From: a virus
IMG/VR virus record: IMGVR_UViG_3300033153_016031
Span: 1-25,671 of that record
Length of the DNA stretch: 25,671 nt
Direction: 5' to 3' (one strand)
Positions 12,444 to 20,827 of the stretch are shown piece after piece (position 1 is the stretch's first letter; each line of letters begins with the position of its first letter). Made by a program: the position numbers and the translations under genes. The notes below the pieces were generated by a model that saw only the letters and a program-made list of their open reading frames with translations, was not told where the DNA came from and did not search any database.

Positions 12444-15269
12444 ATGAAACCAGACGACGCCGCCCACATCATTTCGATGGTCTCTCAACGCCTTATGAGG
12501 CGAAAAGACAAGATGGATGGAATCCTACCGGAGGGCTGCATCGAATCTGAGCTGGACCGTGAATTGGAAACTGAGCCGTACGATGTTGATCGCGGCGAAC
12601 TCCTGGCTCAGCTTGAGTCCAACTTTGCAACCCTTATTGGCTTGGCGTCATGCCTTCAGTCTGACGAAGCAAAGGACCTGCCGGATGCGCCCTGGGTCCG
12701 GCTTGCCCTCTCCGACGGCAACCTGGAGTGGCGTTTCTGGGCTCGTTATCGCCAGTATCTCCTCAAGAACGGCTGGCCCGCGCCCGTTGTATCAAGGCTG
12801 GACCAGACGACCACCCAGATACTCGACAGCATGATGCCATCGACCACGCCGGGCTCTTGGGATCAGCGGGGCCTTGTGGTTGGTCACGTTCAGTCAGGAA
12901 AGACTGCGAACTACACGGGGCTGATCTGCAAGGCCGTTGATGCGGGCTACAAGGTGATCGTGGTGCTGGCCGGGGCCCACAACAACCTTCGCACGCAGAC
13001 TCAGATCCGCCTGGAAGAGGGCTTCCTGGGCTACAGCACCATCGATGAGGACCTGGATCGCAGGGAGACCACCGGCGTCGGCCTGATCAGTCCGCCTCAC
13101 ATCATCCCTGACACGATCACGACCCGTGGCGACAACGGGGACTTCAAGACCAGCGTTGCCAAGAACTTCGCCATCAATCCCGGCGGGAACCCGCTGTTGT
13201 TCGTTGTGAAGAAGAACACCACGGTCCTGAAGAACCTTCACAACTGGGTGCGCGACGTTGCCAGGACGCAGGGCCAGAGACTCATGCGAGCCGTTCCTCT
13301 TCTGGTGATTGATGATGAGTCCGACTATGCCTCCGTTGACACGAACAAGCAGGACTATGATTTCGACAACACGCCTGATCCAGAACATGACCCGACCGCC
13401 ATCAACCGGTGGATACGCCTGATTCTGCGATCTTTTGAGCAGAGCGTCTACATCGGGTATACGGCAACGCCATTTGCGAATATCTTCATTCATGAGAAAG
13501 CGGAGTCTGAGGAACACGGCGAGGATCTCTTCCCGCGGTCATTCATCTTCTCCCTGCCCGTTCCAAGCAACTACGTCGGCCCCGCCCAGATGTTTGGCAG
13601 CCGAGAAGACGGCTCCGAAGGACTCCCCATCTTCCGAACAGTAAGTGACCACGCCGCCTCAGACTCGCTTCGCGAGCAGGAGGGATGGATTCCGCCAAGG
13701 CACGACACGACGCATGTGCCAACCTACGACGGGATTCGAACAGTTCCTCCTTCGCTGAAGGAAGCCCTTCGTTCATTCCTCCTTGCCACAGCTGCCCGGA
13801 AGGCGCGCGGTCAGGCGCAGGCGCATAATTCCATGCTCATCCACGTGACGCGGTTCGTCGACGTACAGGCGCGAGTTCACGAGCAGGTGGAGGAGGAGTT
13901 CTTCTCATTGCGCGATCGCATCCTGTATGGGGACGGAGACCGCGCCCCGCTCCTGGAGGAACTGAAGGACCTCTGGCTTTCTGATTTCGTCCCGACCAGC
14001 AGTGCCATCGGCGCAGAAGACTGCCATGAGGTAACATGGGATGACGTGAGGGCAAAACTGGCTGACACGGTCAACTCCATCACGGTCAAGGCCATCAACG
14101 GGTCCAGCGGCGACATCCTTGAGTATGAGCGACATGCTCGAGCCAACCAGCCGTTCGACGTAATCGCGATTGGCGGCGACAAGCTGTCCCGAGGCCTAAC
14201 GCTTGAAGGGCTGACCGTGAGCTACTTCCTCCGACACTCCAAGATGTACGACACGCTAATGCAGATGGGGCGATGGTTCGGGTATCGTCCCGGCTATGTC
14301 GACATGTGCCGGGTGTATACGACGACAGATCTGCAGACGTGGTTCCGCCATATATCGCTGGCTGCCGAGGAACTCCGGGAGGATTTTCAGCAGATGGTGG
14401 TCAGTGGATGTACACCCAGGCAGTTCGGACACAGGGTGCAGAACCATCCTGAGATGATGGTCACGTCACCGAGCAAGATGCGATACACCGAGAGGCGGAC
14501 CACTTCTTTTGACGGCTGCATTTCGGAAACTGTTCTTTTCCGGCGTGATCCTGAAGTGGTGCAGGCCAATGTTGCGGCGTTGCGAACCCTTGCGGCTGGC
14601 ATGCAGGCGGATTGTGATGCCGGCAAGGCGACGAGGGTCAACGGGAAGCTGCTGTGGGAGAGCGTTGAGCACTCCCGAATTACGTCATTCCTCAAGGCCT
14701 ATCATGGGCACCCGGCCATCACCAGAGCCAGGCCGGAATACTTGCAGAAGTACATAGATCAACAGGCGGTGCGCAAATGCCTGACCAAGTGGACTGTGTA
14801 CGTTGACCAAGGGCTCGGCAGCGAATATGACCTCGCCGACGGGGTCACGGCAAGGAGCGTGCAGCGAGCATGGCACAAGCGTCCTGATCCGGTGACCAAC
14901 AGGGACCCCTATCGCGTGAAAAGAGTGGGTGATCCTTCTCATGAGTACATTGACCTGAATGACGATCAGCACGAGGAAGCCCTGCAGTTGTCCGTGGCCA
15001 TGTGGGAGGCCAGTGGCGGTGAAGAACGGGGAGTCTCGCGACCCGCTGCTCCGAGAGGACCGGCCATTCGCCAAGTCCGCAAACCAAAGGATGGGCTGAT
15101 GTGCATCTACCCGGTAGACGCGGACCTCGGCGATGGATGCCCTGCGCTGGAGCATCCGCTGATTGGGTTCTTCATAAGCTTCCCGGGCGATCCTGAGGCG
15201 CAGGGCGTGCAGTACACGGTGAACGAGGTCTATCGCCGACAGGAAGAGGAGGGGTTCTGGGATGAGTGA
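12444..15269 (+). CDS. mzaC: Z1-domain superfamily-2-like ATPase/helicase
   Basis: A 941-residue motor-type ATPase. Walker A is GHVQSGKTANYTG (147-159, Lys153), Walker B LLVIDDESDYAS (near 286-297), the motif III equivalent GYTATPFANIF (near 336-346), and late helicase motifs GGDKLSRGLTLEGL (near 577-590) and MQMGRWFGYRPGY (near 605-617). This order is the Z1 domain signature. I use ATG 12444 rather than the TTG at 12435 because GAGGA lies about 9 bases before the ATG. The TTG reading would overlap the upstream stop. Its end overlaps the next gene by 8 bases. In these systems Z1 is thought to translocate on DNA and work with the GHKL ATPase and the nuclease. Full length for the family. Confidence 0.93.
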   Translation: MKPDDAAHIISMVSQRLMRRKDKMDGILPEGCIESELDRELETEPYDVDRGELLAQLESNFATLIGLASCLQSDEAKDLPDAPWVRLALSDGNLEWRFWARYRQYLLKNGWPAPVVSRLDQTTTQILDSMMPSTTPGSWDQRGLVVGHVQSGKTANYTGLICKAVDAGYKVIVVLAGAHNNLRTQTQIRLEEGFLGYSTIDEDLDRRETTGVGLISPPHIIPDTITTRGDNGDFKTSVAKNFAINPGGNPLLFVVKKNTTVLKNLHNWVRDVARTQGQRLMRAVPLLVIDDESDYASVDTNKQDYDFDNTPDPEHDPTAINRWIRLILRSFEQSVYIGYTATPFANIFIHEKAESEEHGEDLFPRSFIFSLPVPSNYVGPAQMFGSREDGSEGLPIFRTVSDHAASDSLREQEGWIPPRHDTTHVPTYDGIRTVPPSLKEALRSFLLATAARKARGQAQAHNSMLIHVTRFVDVQARVHEQVEEEFFSLRDRILYGDGDRAPLLEELKDLWLSDFVPTSSAIGAEDCHEVTWDDVRAKLADTVNSITVKAINGSSGDILEYERHARANQPFDVIAIGGDKLSRGLTLEGLTVSYFLRHSKMYDTLMQMGRWFGYRPGYVDMCRVYTTTDLQTWFRHISLAAEELREDFQQMVVSGCTPRQFGHRVQNHPEMMVTSPSKMRYTERRTTSFDGCISETVLFRRDPEVVQANVAALRTLAAGMQADCDAGKATRVNGKLLWESVEHSRITSFLKAYHGHPAITRARPEYLQKYIDQQAVRKCLTKWTVYVDQGLGSEYDLADGVTARSVQRAWHKRPDPVTNRDPYRVKRVGDPSHEYIDLNDDQHEEALQLSVAMWEASGGEERGVSRPAAPRGPAIRQVRKPKDGLMCIYPVDADLGDGCPALEHPLIGFFISFPGDPEAQGVQYTVNEVYRRQEEEGFWDE

Positions 15270-16263
15270 CTCGCTTGCCGACGCGTGGAAAGAGCTGGCA
15301 ACCTCCTCGGATGAATCCAGTGGACTGCGACGGATTCGCGTTGAACCCATGCAGTACTGTGTCTACGCCGGTTGGACGATACCGTCAGGTCAACCGGCAT
15401 TGGCTGCCGTGGTGGATACTGCTTCCGTACCCATGGACATTGACCTTCCACAGTCAGCGGGTTTCAGTGTTTCCATCAGCCACTTGCCGCATGATGCCGC
15501 CAGTTCTCTGGTCCTTCTGCAGGCGGAATCGGATCAGTACCATGAGGTGTTTGACAGACTCGCGGAAGATGTCCGCGCCGAGATCAGGAATGCTGACAGC
15601 GAAAGAAACCTGGTGACTACGTTCGTGGCAAGGCTTCGGCGGTGGCAACTGTTTTTGAGCCGCCGTCGGGTTGCTCACCTTTCGCGATCTGAGCAGGTCG
15701 GCCTGTGGGGAGAACTCTGGTTCCTCCGATCGCACCTGATCCCTAAGCTTGGGATGGATAGCGCGGTTCAGGCATGGCGAGGCCCCGATGGAGCAAACCA
15801 GGACTTCGAGTTCTCTGGCCAAGCCGTTGAGGTCAAGACAAGTTCGGCGAATCCTGAAGGCAAAGTCCACATCTCCAACATACTGCAACTCGTGGATGAG
15901 GGCCTGGAGGCCTTGTACCTGCGATACATCCACGTATCAATACACCAAGGCGCTGGAACGTCTCTGCCTGATCTGATCCTGAGGGTGAAGAACGATCTTG
16001 GCGCGTGTTCGTCGGCTCGGCAGCAGTTCGAGATGAAGCTGTTCGATGCCGGCTACCTCGACTCGGAAGAGAGCCATTACCGTCGCATGGGGCTTGCGGT
16101 CCTTTCAGAAACTACATATCGCGTCACGGGCGGATTCCCGCGCCTGCTTCCAAGCGACCTGCCGCCGGGGGTGGGCGATGTCCAGTATGTATTGTCTCTG
16201 GGAGCCTGTCGGGATTTCGAAGTTACGCCTGACCCATTCGTAGAGGGCTGTTCTGATGACTGA
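15262..16263 (+). CDS. mzaD: DUF4420-like PD-(D/E)XK nuclease subunit
   Basis: A 333-residue protein, probably the nuclease of the system. The restriction-endonuclease core is visible at about residues 145-195: GLWGELWFL with Glu, then DFEFSGQAVEVKTSS, giving the Asp and Glu-x-Lys of a PD-(D/E)XK site, followed by HISNILQL. The N-terminal 130 residues are mixed helix and strand with no named motif. It overlaps both neighbours by 8 bases, which argues for a fixed protein ratio. DUF4420 proteins occur with Z1, MutL/MORC and AIPR genes. The active-site pattern is clear by eye; the domain name is from context and memory and would need a profile search to be sure. Confidence 0.88.
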   Translation: MSDSLADAWKELATSSDESSGLRRIRVEPMQYCVYAGWTIPSGQPALAAVVDTASVPMDIDLPQSAGFSVSISHLPHDAASSLVLLQAESDQYHEVFDRLAEDVRAEIRNADSERNLVTTFVARLRRWQLFLSRRRVAHLSRSEQVGLWGELWFLRSHLIPKLGMDSAVQAWRGPDGANQDFEFSGQAVEVKTSSANPEGKVHISNILQLVDEGLEALYLRYIHVSIHQGAGTSLPDLILRVKNDLGACSSARQQFEMKLFDAGYLDSEESHYRRMGLAVLSETTYRVTGGFPRLLPSDLPPGVGDVQYVLSLGACRDFEVTPDPFVEGCSDD

Positions 16264-18340
16264 TATGCGTCAAGATCTGGTAGAGTTCGCCGACTCTGTT
16301 GAGGCCTACATTACGTCCCGTCTGGAAGAGGGCGATACCGAAGGCTTGGGCTCGTTTCGTGAGCAACTGTTCACCGAGCATGTCTGCGGGTATTTGGTCG
16401 AGTACGGGGCGATTAACGATGTCGAAATGTGCTTCTTCGAGCACCAGCATGGCCGAGGTCAGTGCAAGGCCAACGCCTACTGCGTCGCCGACGACTGCTC
16501 GAAGGTGACGATTGTGTCCACGGTCTATCGGGATGAGCCCCTGTCAACTGTTCACCGGAAGGATCTGGAGCTGGCCGTGCGACGCGCCCTGCGCGTCTTC
16601 GAGGCCGCCCGCGCTGGTATTCGAACGTCCATGGAACCAGCACTTGAGTCGTACTCCATGATGCAGCGATTCGAGGAGGCAGAATCAGCCATCGACTGCG
16701 ACATCGTCGTGCTGACGAATGGACTGGCGGCATCAGCAATCGAAGACGCGGGGCTTCCCGATCTTGGAATCCGCATTACCAGTCAGGTGTGGGACATGGA
16801 GCGGCTCTCCAGGTGTGCTGCTTCCGGCCGATCATATGAGACGATCTCGATTGATTTGGCTCGCACGGCTACCGGGCCTATCGAGTGCCTGAAAATGCCC
16901 GAGTCATCCGCTGACTATGACGCCTATATGGCGATCATCCCCGGTAACCTGCTGTTTGAGCTTTATGATCTGCACGGAGCGAAGCTGCTGGAACTCAACG
17001 TGCGTTCATTCCTTCAGGCACGCGGGAAGGTCAATCGCGGCATCCGCGACACAATCCGCAGTGAGCCTCACCGGTTCCTGGCGTACAACAACGGAATATC
17101 GGCCACCGCAGAATCCGTGGGTATCGAAAGAAACGGAGGCGGTTCGCTTCAGATCACTTCGATGGAGGGGTTCCAAGTTGTGAATGGAGGCCAGACCATG
17201 GCCTCCATACACCGAGCGAGGAAGACCGATCAGGCCGATCTTTCGGACGTGTTCGTCCAAGCCAAGATCACTGTAGTTCCGCCAGAGCAGATCGACGATA
17301 TTGTTCCGCATATTTCCAGGTACGCAAACACGCAGAACCGGGTCAGTGAAGCTGACTTCTCGTCTAACGATCCCTTCCATGTCAAGATTGAGCGGCTGTC
17401 TGAGCGCATATGGTGTCCGGGGGAGTCTTCGCGGTGGTTCTATGAGCGGGCGCGAGGGCAGTACCAGGTAGCCCGCGCTCGAAGGGGAACGACTCCTGCA
17501 CGTCGGAGGGATTTCGATGCAATGGCGCCGACTGCACAGAAGTTCGACAAGACCGGGCTGGCCAAGTACGTGAATGCTTGGGACCAGCTGCCATACCTGG
17601 TCGGAAAGGGCAACCAGAAGAATTTCGTCCATTTCATGAGCATGCTGAAGGAGCGAGGGGAAGCATGGTCGCCGGACGAGGCCTACTACCGCGACCTGAT
17701 CGCCAAAGCGATCATCTACAAGCGTGCTGAGAAGATCGCCCGTCAACACAAGTTCCCGGGATTCCGCGCCAATGCCGTCGCCTACACAGTCGCCTTGCTC
17801 TCGTACAAGACTGTCGGGCGCGTTGACCTTGGGGCCATATGGGCGCAGCAGCGCGTTTCCGACGCCATGGCAGACACGCTCTACGAATGGATGCCGGTGG
17901 TCCTCAACTGCATCCTGAGTTCCGCAGGGGAACGCAATGTAACCGAGTGGTGCAAGAAGGAGGAGTGCTGGCGAACCGTCCAGGTTGCTGAGGTGGAGAT
18001 TGCTGAAGCCCTCCAGCAGGAACTGGCTGAAGGCCAACCTCTGCCTACCGTCGGCAGCGCCAAGGGACGGCAAGGAGTGGGCCTGACTCATCTGGATCGA
18101 GAGAACATTGCGAAGACTATGCAGATCTCAGCTGAGGAATGGCTGGGCGTCCACAAATGGGCGACCGAGAAGGAACTGCACTACTCAATGTCCGGCATTG
18201 CCCTGACACTGAGTGGGTACGCTGCCAACGGCTGGCAGAAAGTGCCCTCGGCCAAGCAGGCCAAGCAAGCGGTCAAAATGGCCCAGATGGCATCGGACGA
18301 CGGGCTTTTCGCGAACGAAGACATCGTCGAAGCGTCATAG
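16256..18340 (+). CDS. mzaE: AIPR-family (abortive infection phage resistance) protein
   Basis: A 694-residue protein of the AIPR family. Diagnostic stretches are FLAYNNGISATAE (near 273-285) and FQVVNGGQTMASIHRA (near 304-319), followed by a conserved region with QNRVSEADFSSND (near 360). The N-terminal 110 residues include a possible nuclease-like strand set. AIPR proteins are linked to phage exclusion and recur as the last gene of MutL-Z1-DUF4420 operons. Here the gene overlaps the DUF4420-like gene by 8 bases and ends 7 bases from the converging vsr stop. Biochemical activity of the family is poorly defined, so I give only the family and the system role. Confidence 0.92.
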   Translation: MTDMRQDLVEFADSVEAYITSRLEEGDTEGLGSFREQLFTEHVCGYLVEYGAINDVEMCFFEHQHGRGQCKANAYCVADDCSKVTIVSTVYRDEPLSTVHRKDLELAVRRALRVFEAARAGIRTSMEPALESYSMMQRFEEAESAIDCDIVVLTNGLAASAIEDAGLPDLGIRITSQVWDMERLSRCAASGRSYETISIDLARTATGPIECLKMPESSADYDAYMAIIPGNLLFELYDLHGAKLLELNVRSFLQARGKVNRGIRDTIRSEPHRFLAYNNGISATAESVGIERNGGGSLQITSMEGFQVVNGGQTMASIHRARKTDQADLSDVFVQAKITVVPPEQIDDIVPHISRYANTQNRVSEADFSSNDPFHVKIERLSERIWCPGESSRWFYERARGQYQVARARRGTTPARRRDFDAMAPTAQKFDKTGLAKYVNAWDQLPYLVGKGNQKNFVHFMSMLKERGEAWSPDEAYYRDLIAKAIIYKRAEKIARQHKFPGFRANAVAYTVALLSYKTVGRVDLGAIWAQQRVSDAMADTLYEWMPVVLNCILSSAGERNVTEWCKKEECWRTVQVAEVEIAEALQQELAEGQPLPTVGSAKGRQGVGLTHLDRENIAKTMQISAEEWLGVHKWATEKELHYSMSGIALTLSGYAANGWQKVPSAKQAKQAVKMAQMASDDGLFANEDIVEAS

Positions 18341-18347
18341 CTGGCCT

Positions 18348-18764
18348 CTATACGTCGGGACGTCGTATCTCTGATGCCAGACGCCCGGCCAAGCGATCCA
18401 TGTCATGCAGTTCACACTCCCACACAACAACCACAGTCCAACCCGCCCGCTCCAATGCTTCTTGAGTTCTGGCGTCGCGATCCACGTTCGCGGAGAACTT
18501 CTCCGTCCAGAACTTGACGCGGGATTTGGGTGTGTAGGCAAAGCGACATCCGGGATGTCGGTGCCAGAAGCAACCATGGACGAAGATGACGGTCCGGTGC
18601 TTCGGCAGAACAATGTCCGGCGTACCGGGAAGATCGCGCCTATGGAGTCGGAACCTGTACCCAAGTCGATGGAGCAGCGATCGGACCTGCTTCTCAGGGC
18701 GTGTATCCCGGCTCCTTATCCGAGACATGTTCCGGCTTCGTTCCTCGGGTGTCAGGCGATCCAT
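18348..18764 (-). CDS. vsr: Vsr-family very-short-patch-repair endonuclease
   Basis: Nicks DNA at T:G mismatches left by deamination of 5-methylcytosine, so it partners a C5 methyltransferase. The 138-residue protein shows GTPDIVLPK with catalytic Asp50, VHGCFWHRHPGC with His63 and His68, and zinc ligands Cys65, His70, Cys73 and Cys117 (VWECELHD), all at the spacing known from E. coli Vsr. The N-terminal helix RLTPEERSRNMSRIRSRDT is also typical. It follows the methyltransferase gene by 11 bases on the same strand and converges on the AIPR gene. In some MORC/Z1 systems the Vsr-like protein may act as a restriction enzyme instead of a repair enzyme; the sequence does not decide. Confidence 0.95.
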   Translation of the reverse strand: MDRLTPEERSRNMSRIRSRDTRPEKQVRSLLHRLGYRFRLHRRDLPGTPDIVLPKHRTVIFVHGCFWHRHPGCRFAYTPKSRVKFWTEKFSANVDRDARTQEALERAGWTVVVVWECELHDMDRLAGRLASEIRRPDV

Positions 18765-18775
18765 CGGTCATGCCT

Positions 18776-20332
18776 CTATTTGCTCAGAATCCTCCACACG
18801 ATTCCTGCAATCTGCTTTGCCAAGAGCGGAGGCACGGCATTTCCAACTTGAAGGTACTGCGCCGTGCGTGGTCCGCAGAAGAAGTAGTTGTCAGGAAACG
18901 TCTGAATCCGTGCTGCTTCGCGAACCGTCAGGCTTCGACACTGTGAAGGGTCAGGATGTATGTAGTAGTGGCCATCCTTCGACATATGGCACGTGATCGT
19001 GGTTGCGGGGCGCCCCTTGCACTGTACGCGGAAGCGGTCGGCGAAATGGCCGCCCACCCCTCCTGCCGCTTCCAGAGCGTTCTCATGGTCAGGCAACAGG
19101 CCTGCAGGGAACTCGCGAAGCGATGGGGCTCTGCCAATGATCTCGGCGTAGCACGAAGCGAAAAGGTAGCGATGAAGGTCGTCTTCTCGATGGAAGCGTG
19201 CCTCATGATTGAGAGCGGCTTCCAGACGATCGTCCCAGAACCAGTCGGGCTCAACGGCAGGCTTCCTTCCCCGGCCCATGCTGCGTTTCGGCAGTTCTCT
19301 CTGCTGACGACCAAGCGCAGCGATCACCTGCCTGATCCTTCTTCGGACCGGCTTATCTAGCTCCGAGAGCCAAGGCGAGTCTGCCGCGTCAAGCAAGCAT
19401 CTGCGCCAGTTCTCCCACGAATCCGAACACGACGCGCTCCGCGACAACCCGCTTCGAATCCGAGGGAGCGTCAACACTGACTCTATAGGGCACGGTTCCT
19501 TGATGACGGGCAGAGTCTCGTTCAGGATCTCGCCCTGCGCGAAATCATCCCGAATCCCAAGAAGAATGACCCGATGTCGGGACTGAGGAATGCCGCACTC
19601 CTCTGAGCGCACAACGAAATCAGCAGGACGCAATTCGTCTTCACTGCGCTGGCAAGTCAGAGAGAAGAGCCGGTATGTATGAACAGAAGAGCCGCCTACG
19701 GCCGCGCCCGGACTGGCCAGATCCCTCCGGATCGCCGGGAAGATGTCCTTGCCCCTAGCTCGTGCACTCAAGATGCCCTTGACGTTCTCCATGATGAACA
19801 GGGGTGGCCAGTGCTCGGCCAAGATGTTCAGATACTCACGATAGAGGAAGTGCCTCTGATCGTCCTCAAATTCCGGATTCCTGGCGTTACGTGATCGCCC
19901 CACGAGCGAATACGCCTGACACGGAGGCCCCCCGATCAGCACCCAGGCGTCGTGTCCGCCCAACGCACGTTTGATCCTCCCATGCAGAGCCTCTTCGGTT
20001 TTCGGTGCTCCGAGTTCGGCATTCCAGGCCTCCTCAAGGGCCGCTGCGCTCTGAGATGGATATCTGCTGAACAGCTCCTCTCTTGTCAGTTCGTTCGGGG
20101 AGCAGACATGGAGGTAGTAATCGTCCGGAACTGGCGATCCCGCATATCCGAACTGCCTGAAGAAGGCCCGCAGCGACAGCGTCTCCCACGCCCGATGATC
20201 CTTCTCCACCGACAGGCGGATCCTGAACGGATGCTCACTCCCTTGCCTGAAGGCAGAGAATCCCTCGCCCAACCCGCCAGGGCCAGCAAAGACATCGATC
20301 ACGGGGATGTATCCACTTATGCATGTATCCAT
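18776..20332 (-). CDS. C5-cytosine DNA methyltransferase
   Basis: Transfers a methyl group from S-adenosylmethionine to C5 of cytosine in a specific site, protecting the host from the adjacent restriction genes. Motifs in order are I VFAGPGGLGEGF (14-25), IV GGPPCQAYS (134-142, Cys138), VI MENVKGI (181-187), VIII QSRHR (248-252), and IX/X near the C terminus (SLTVREAARIQTFPDNY, QVGNAVPPLLAKQIA). The long stretch of roughly 260-430 is the target-recognition part. I start at ATG 20332, with AGGAAG about 4-8 bases upstream; upstream ATG codons (near 20347 and 20371) lie in the promoter. Length 518 residues, normal for a larger Dcm-type enzyme. Site specificity cannot be read by eye. Confidence 0.95.
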   Translation of the reverse strand: MDTCISGYIPVIDVFAGPGGLGEGFSAFRQGSEHPFRIRLSVEKDHRAWETLSLRAFFRQFGYAGSPVPDDYYLHVCSPNELTREELFSRYPSQSAAALEEAWNAELGAPKTEEALHGRIKRALGGHDAWVLIGGPPCQAYSLVGRSRNARNPEFEDDQRHFLYREYLNILAEHWPPLFIMENVKGILSARARGKDIFPAIRRDLASPGAAVGGSSVHTYRLFSLTCQRSEDELRPADFVVRSEECGIPQSRHRVILLGIRDDFAQGEILNETLPVIKEPCPIESVLTLPRIRSGLSRSASCSDSWENWRRCLLDAADSPWLSELDKPVRRRIRQVIAALGRQQRELPKRSMGRGRKPAVEPDWFWDDRLEAALNHEARFHREDDLHRYLFASCYAEIIGRAPSLREFPAGLLPDHENALEAAGGVGGHFADRFRVQCKGRPATTITCHMSKDGHYYIHPDPSQCRSLTVREAARIQTFPDNYFFCGPRTAQYLQVGNAVPPLLAKQIAGIVWRILSK

Positions 20333-20342
20333 ATAACTTCCT

Positions 20343-20371
20343 ATCATAATTGGATTTGCGTTAGGATTCAA
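20343..20371 (-). promoter_or_regulatory. candidate sigma-70 promoter for the methyltransferase-vsr operon
   Basis: On the minus strand TTGAAT (20371-20366) and TATGAT (20348-20343, five of six -10 matches) are 17 bases apart. The expected start would be near 20336, which leaves only about four bases before the ATG at 20332. Either the mRNA is nearly leaderless or the start of transcription or translation lies elsewhere. Confidence 0.6.
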
Positions 20372-20425
20372 TAGCCGGCCAAGTTAATGCCAGGCCAAGA
20401 CTTGTGTTTCGCCCAAGCACGTACG

Positions 20426-20827
20426 TCAACGTTGGTTCACTCCACGTATCTCACGCCACAGCCCGCGTTGCTGCCTCCAATCCTTCACCCGGGCGATCGG
20501 CCGCAGGTCTCGCTCCGTGATCGGGTCGCGGCCTTCCATCACCGGCGGGAGGTGCAAGATGGCTTCCTGGATGTCGGGGGCCAAGTGCAGCAGGTTCATG
20601 ATCTGTGTCATGCGGGGTTGTGTGACGTGGGCAAGACGGGCCAGTTCTGACTGGTCGGCGACATGGCCGTCGCGAAGGAGTCCCTCGAAGCGGATCGCGA
20701 GGGCCATCAGCTTTGACACGCGGGGAATGCGACCTGCCGGTTCGGACGGTTCGTGCGGCGGGCCGGGCTTGGCCACCTTACGATGGCCCTTGGTTGCGAA
20801 ATGAATCTGCTTTGTGACGGTTGTCAT
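20426..20827 (-). CDS. KorB/ParB-type helix-turn-helix protein of the recombinase module
   Basis: A 133-residue protein with a basic N-terminal arm (VTKQIHFATKGHRKVAKPG) and a ParB/KorB-like helix-turn-helix at about residues 57-82 (DQSELARLAHVTQPRMTQIMNLL), followed by helices ending in RDLRPIARVKDWRQQRG. Proteins of this kind regularly sit immediately after a large serine recombinase and DUF2924 gene. The ATG at 20827 overlaps the recombinase stop (ATGA), so it is coupled to it. It probably binds the recombination site or regulates the module. It ends about 95 bases before the methyltransferase start codon, on the same strand. Confidence 0.87.
   Translation of the reverse strand: MTTVTKQIHFATKGHRKVAKPGPPHEPSEPAGRIPRVSKLMALAIRFEGLLRDGHVADQSELARLAHVTQPRMTQIMNLLHLAPDIQEAILHLPPVMEGRDPITERDLRPIARVKDWRQQRGLWREIRGVNQR

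Noticed and set aside
16943-16949. GGTAACC, the palindromic core of the shared repeat, inside the AIPR gene
   Set aside because: Only seven bases match and there is no flanking similarity, so it is chance.
17006-18091. Minus-strand frame of 361 codons inside the AIPR gene
   Set aside because: Mirror frame without domain or ribosome site; AIPR motifs are on the plus strand.
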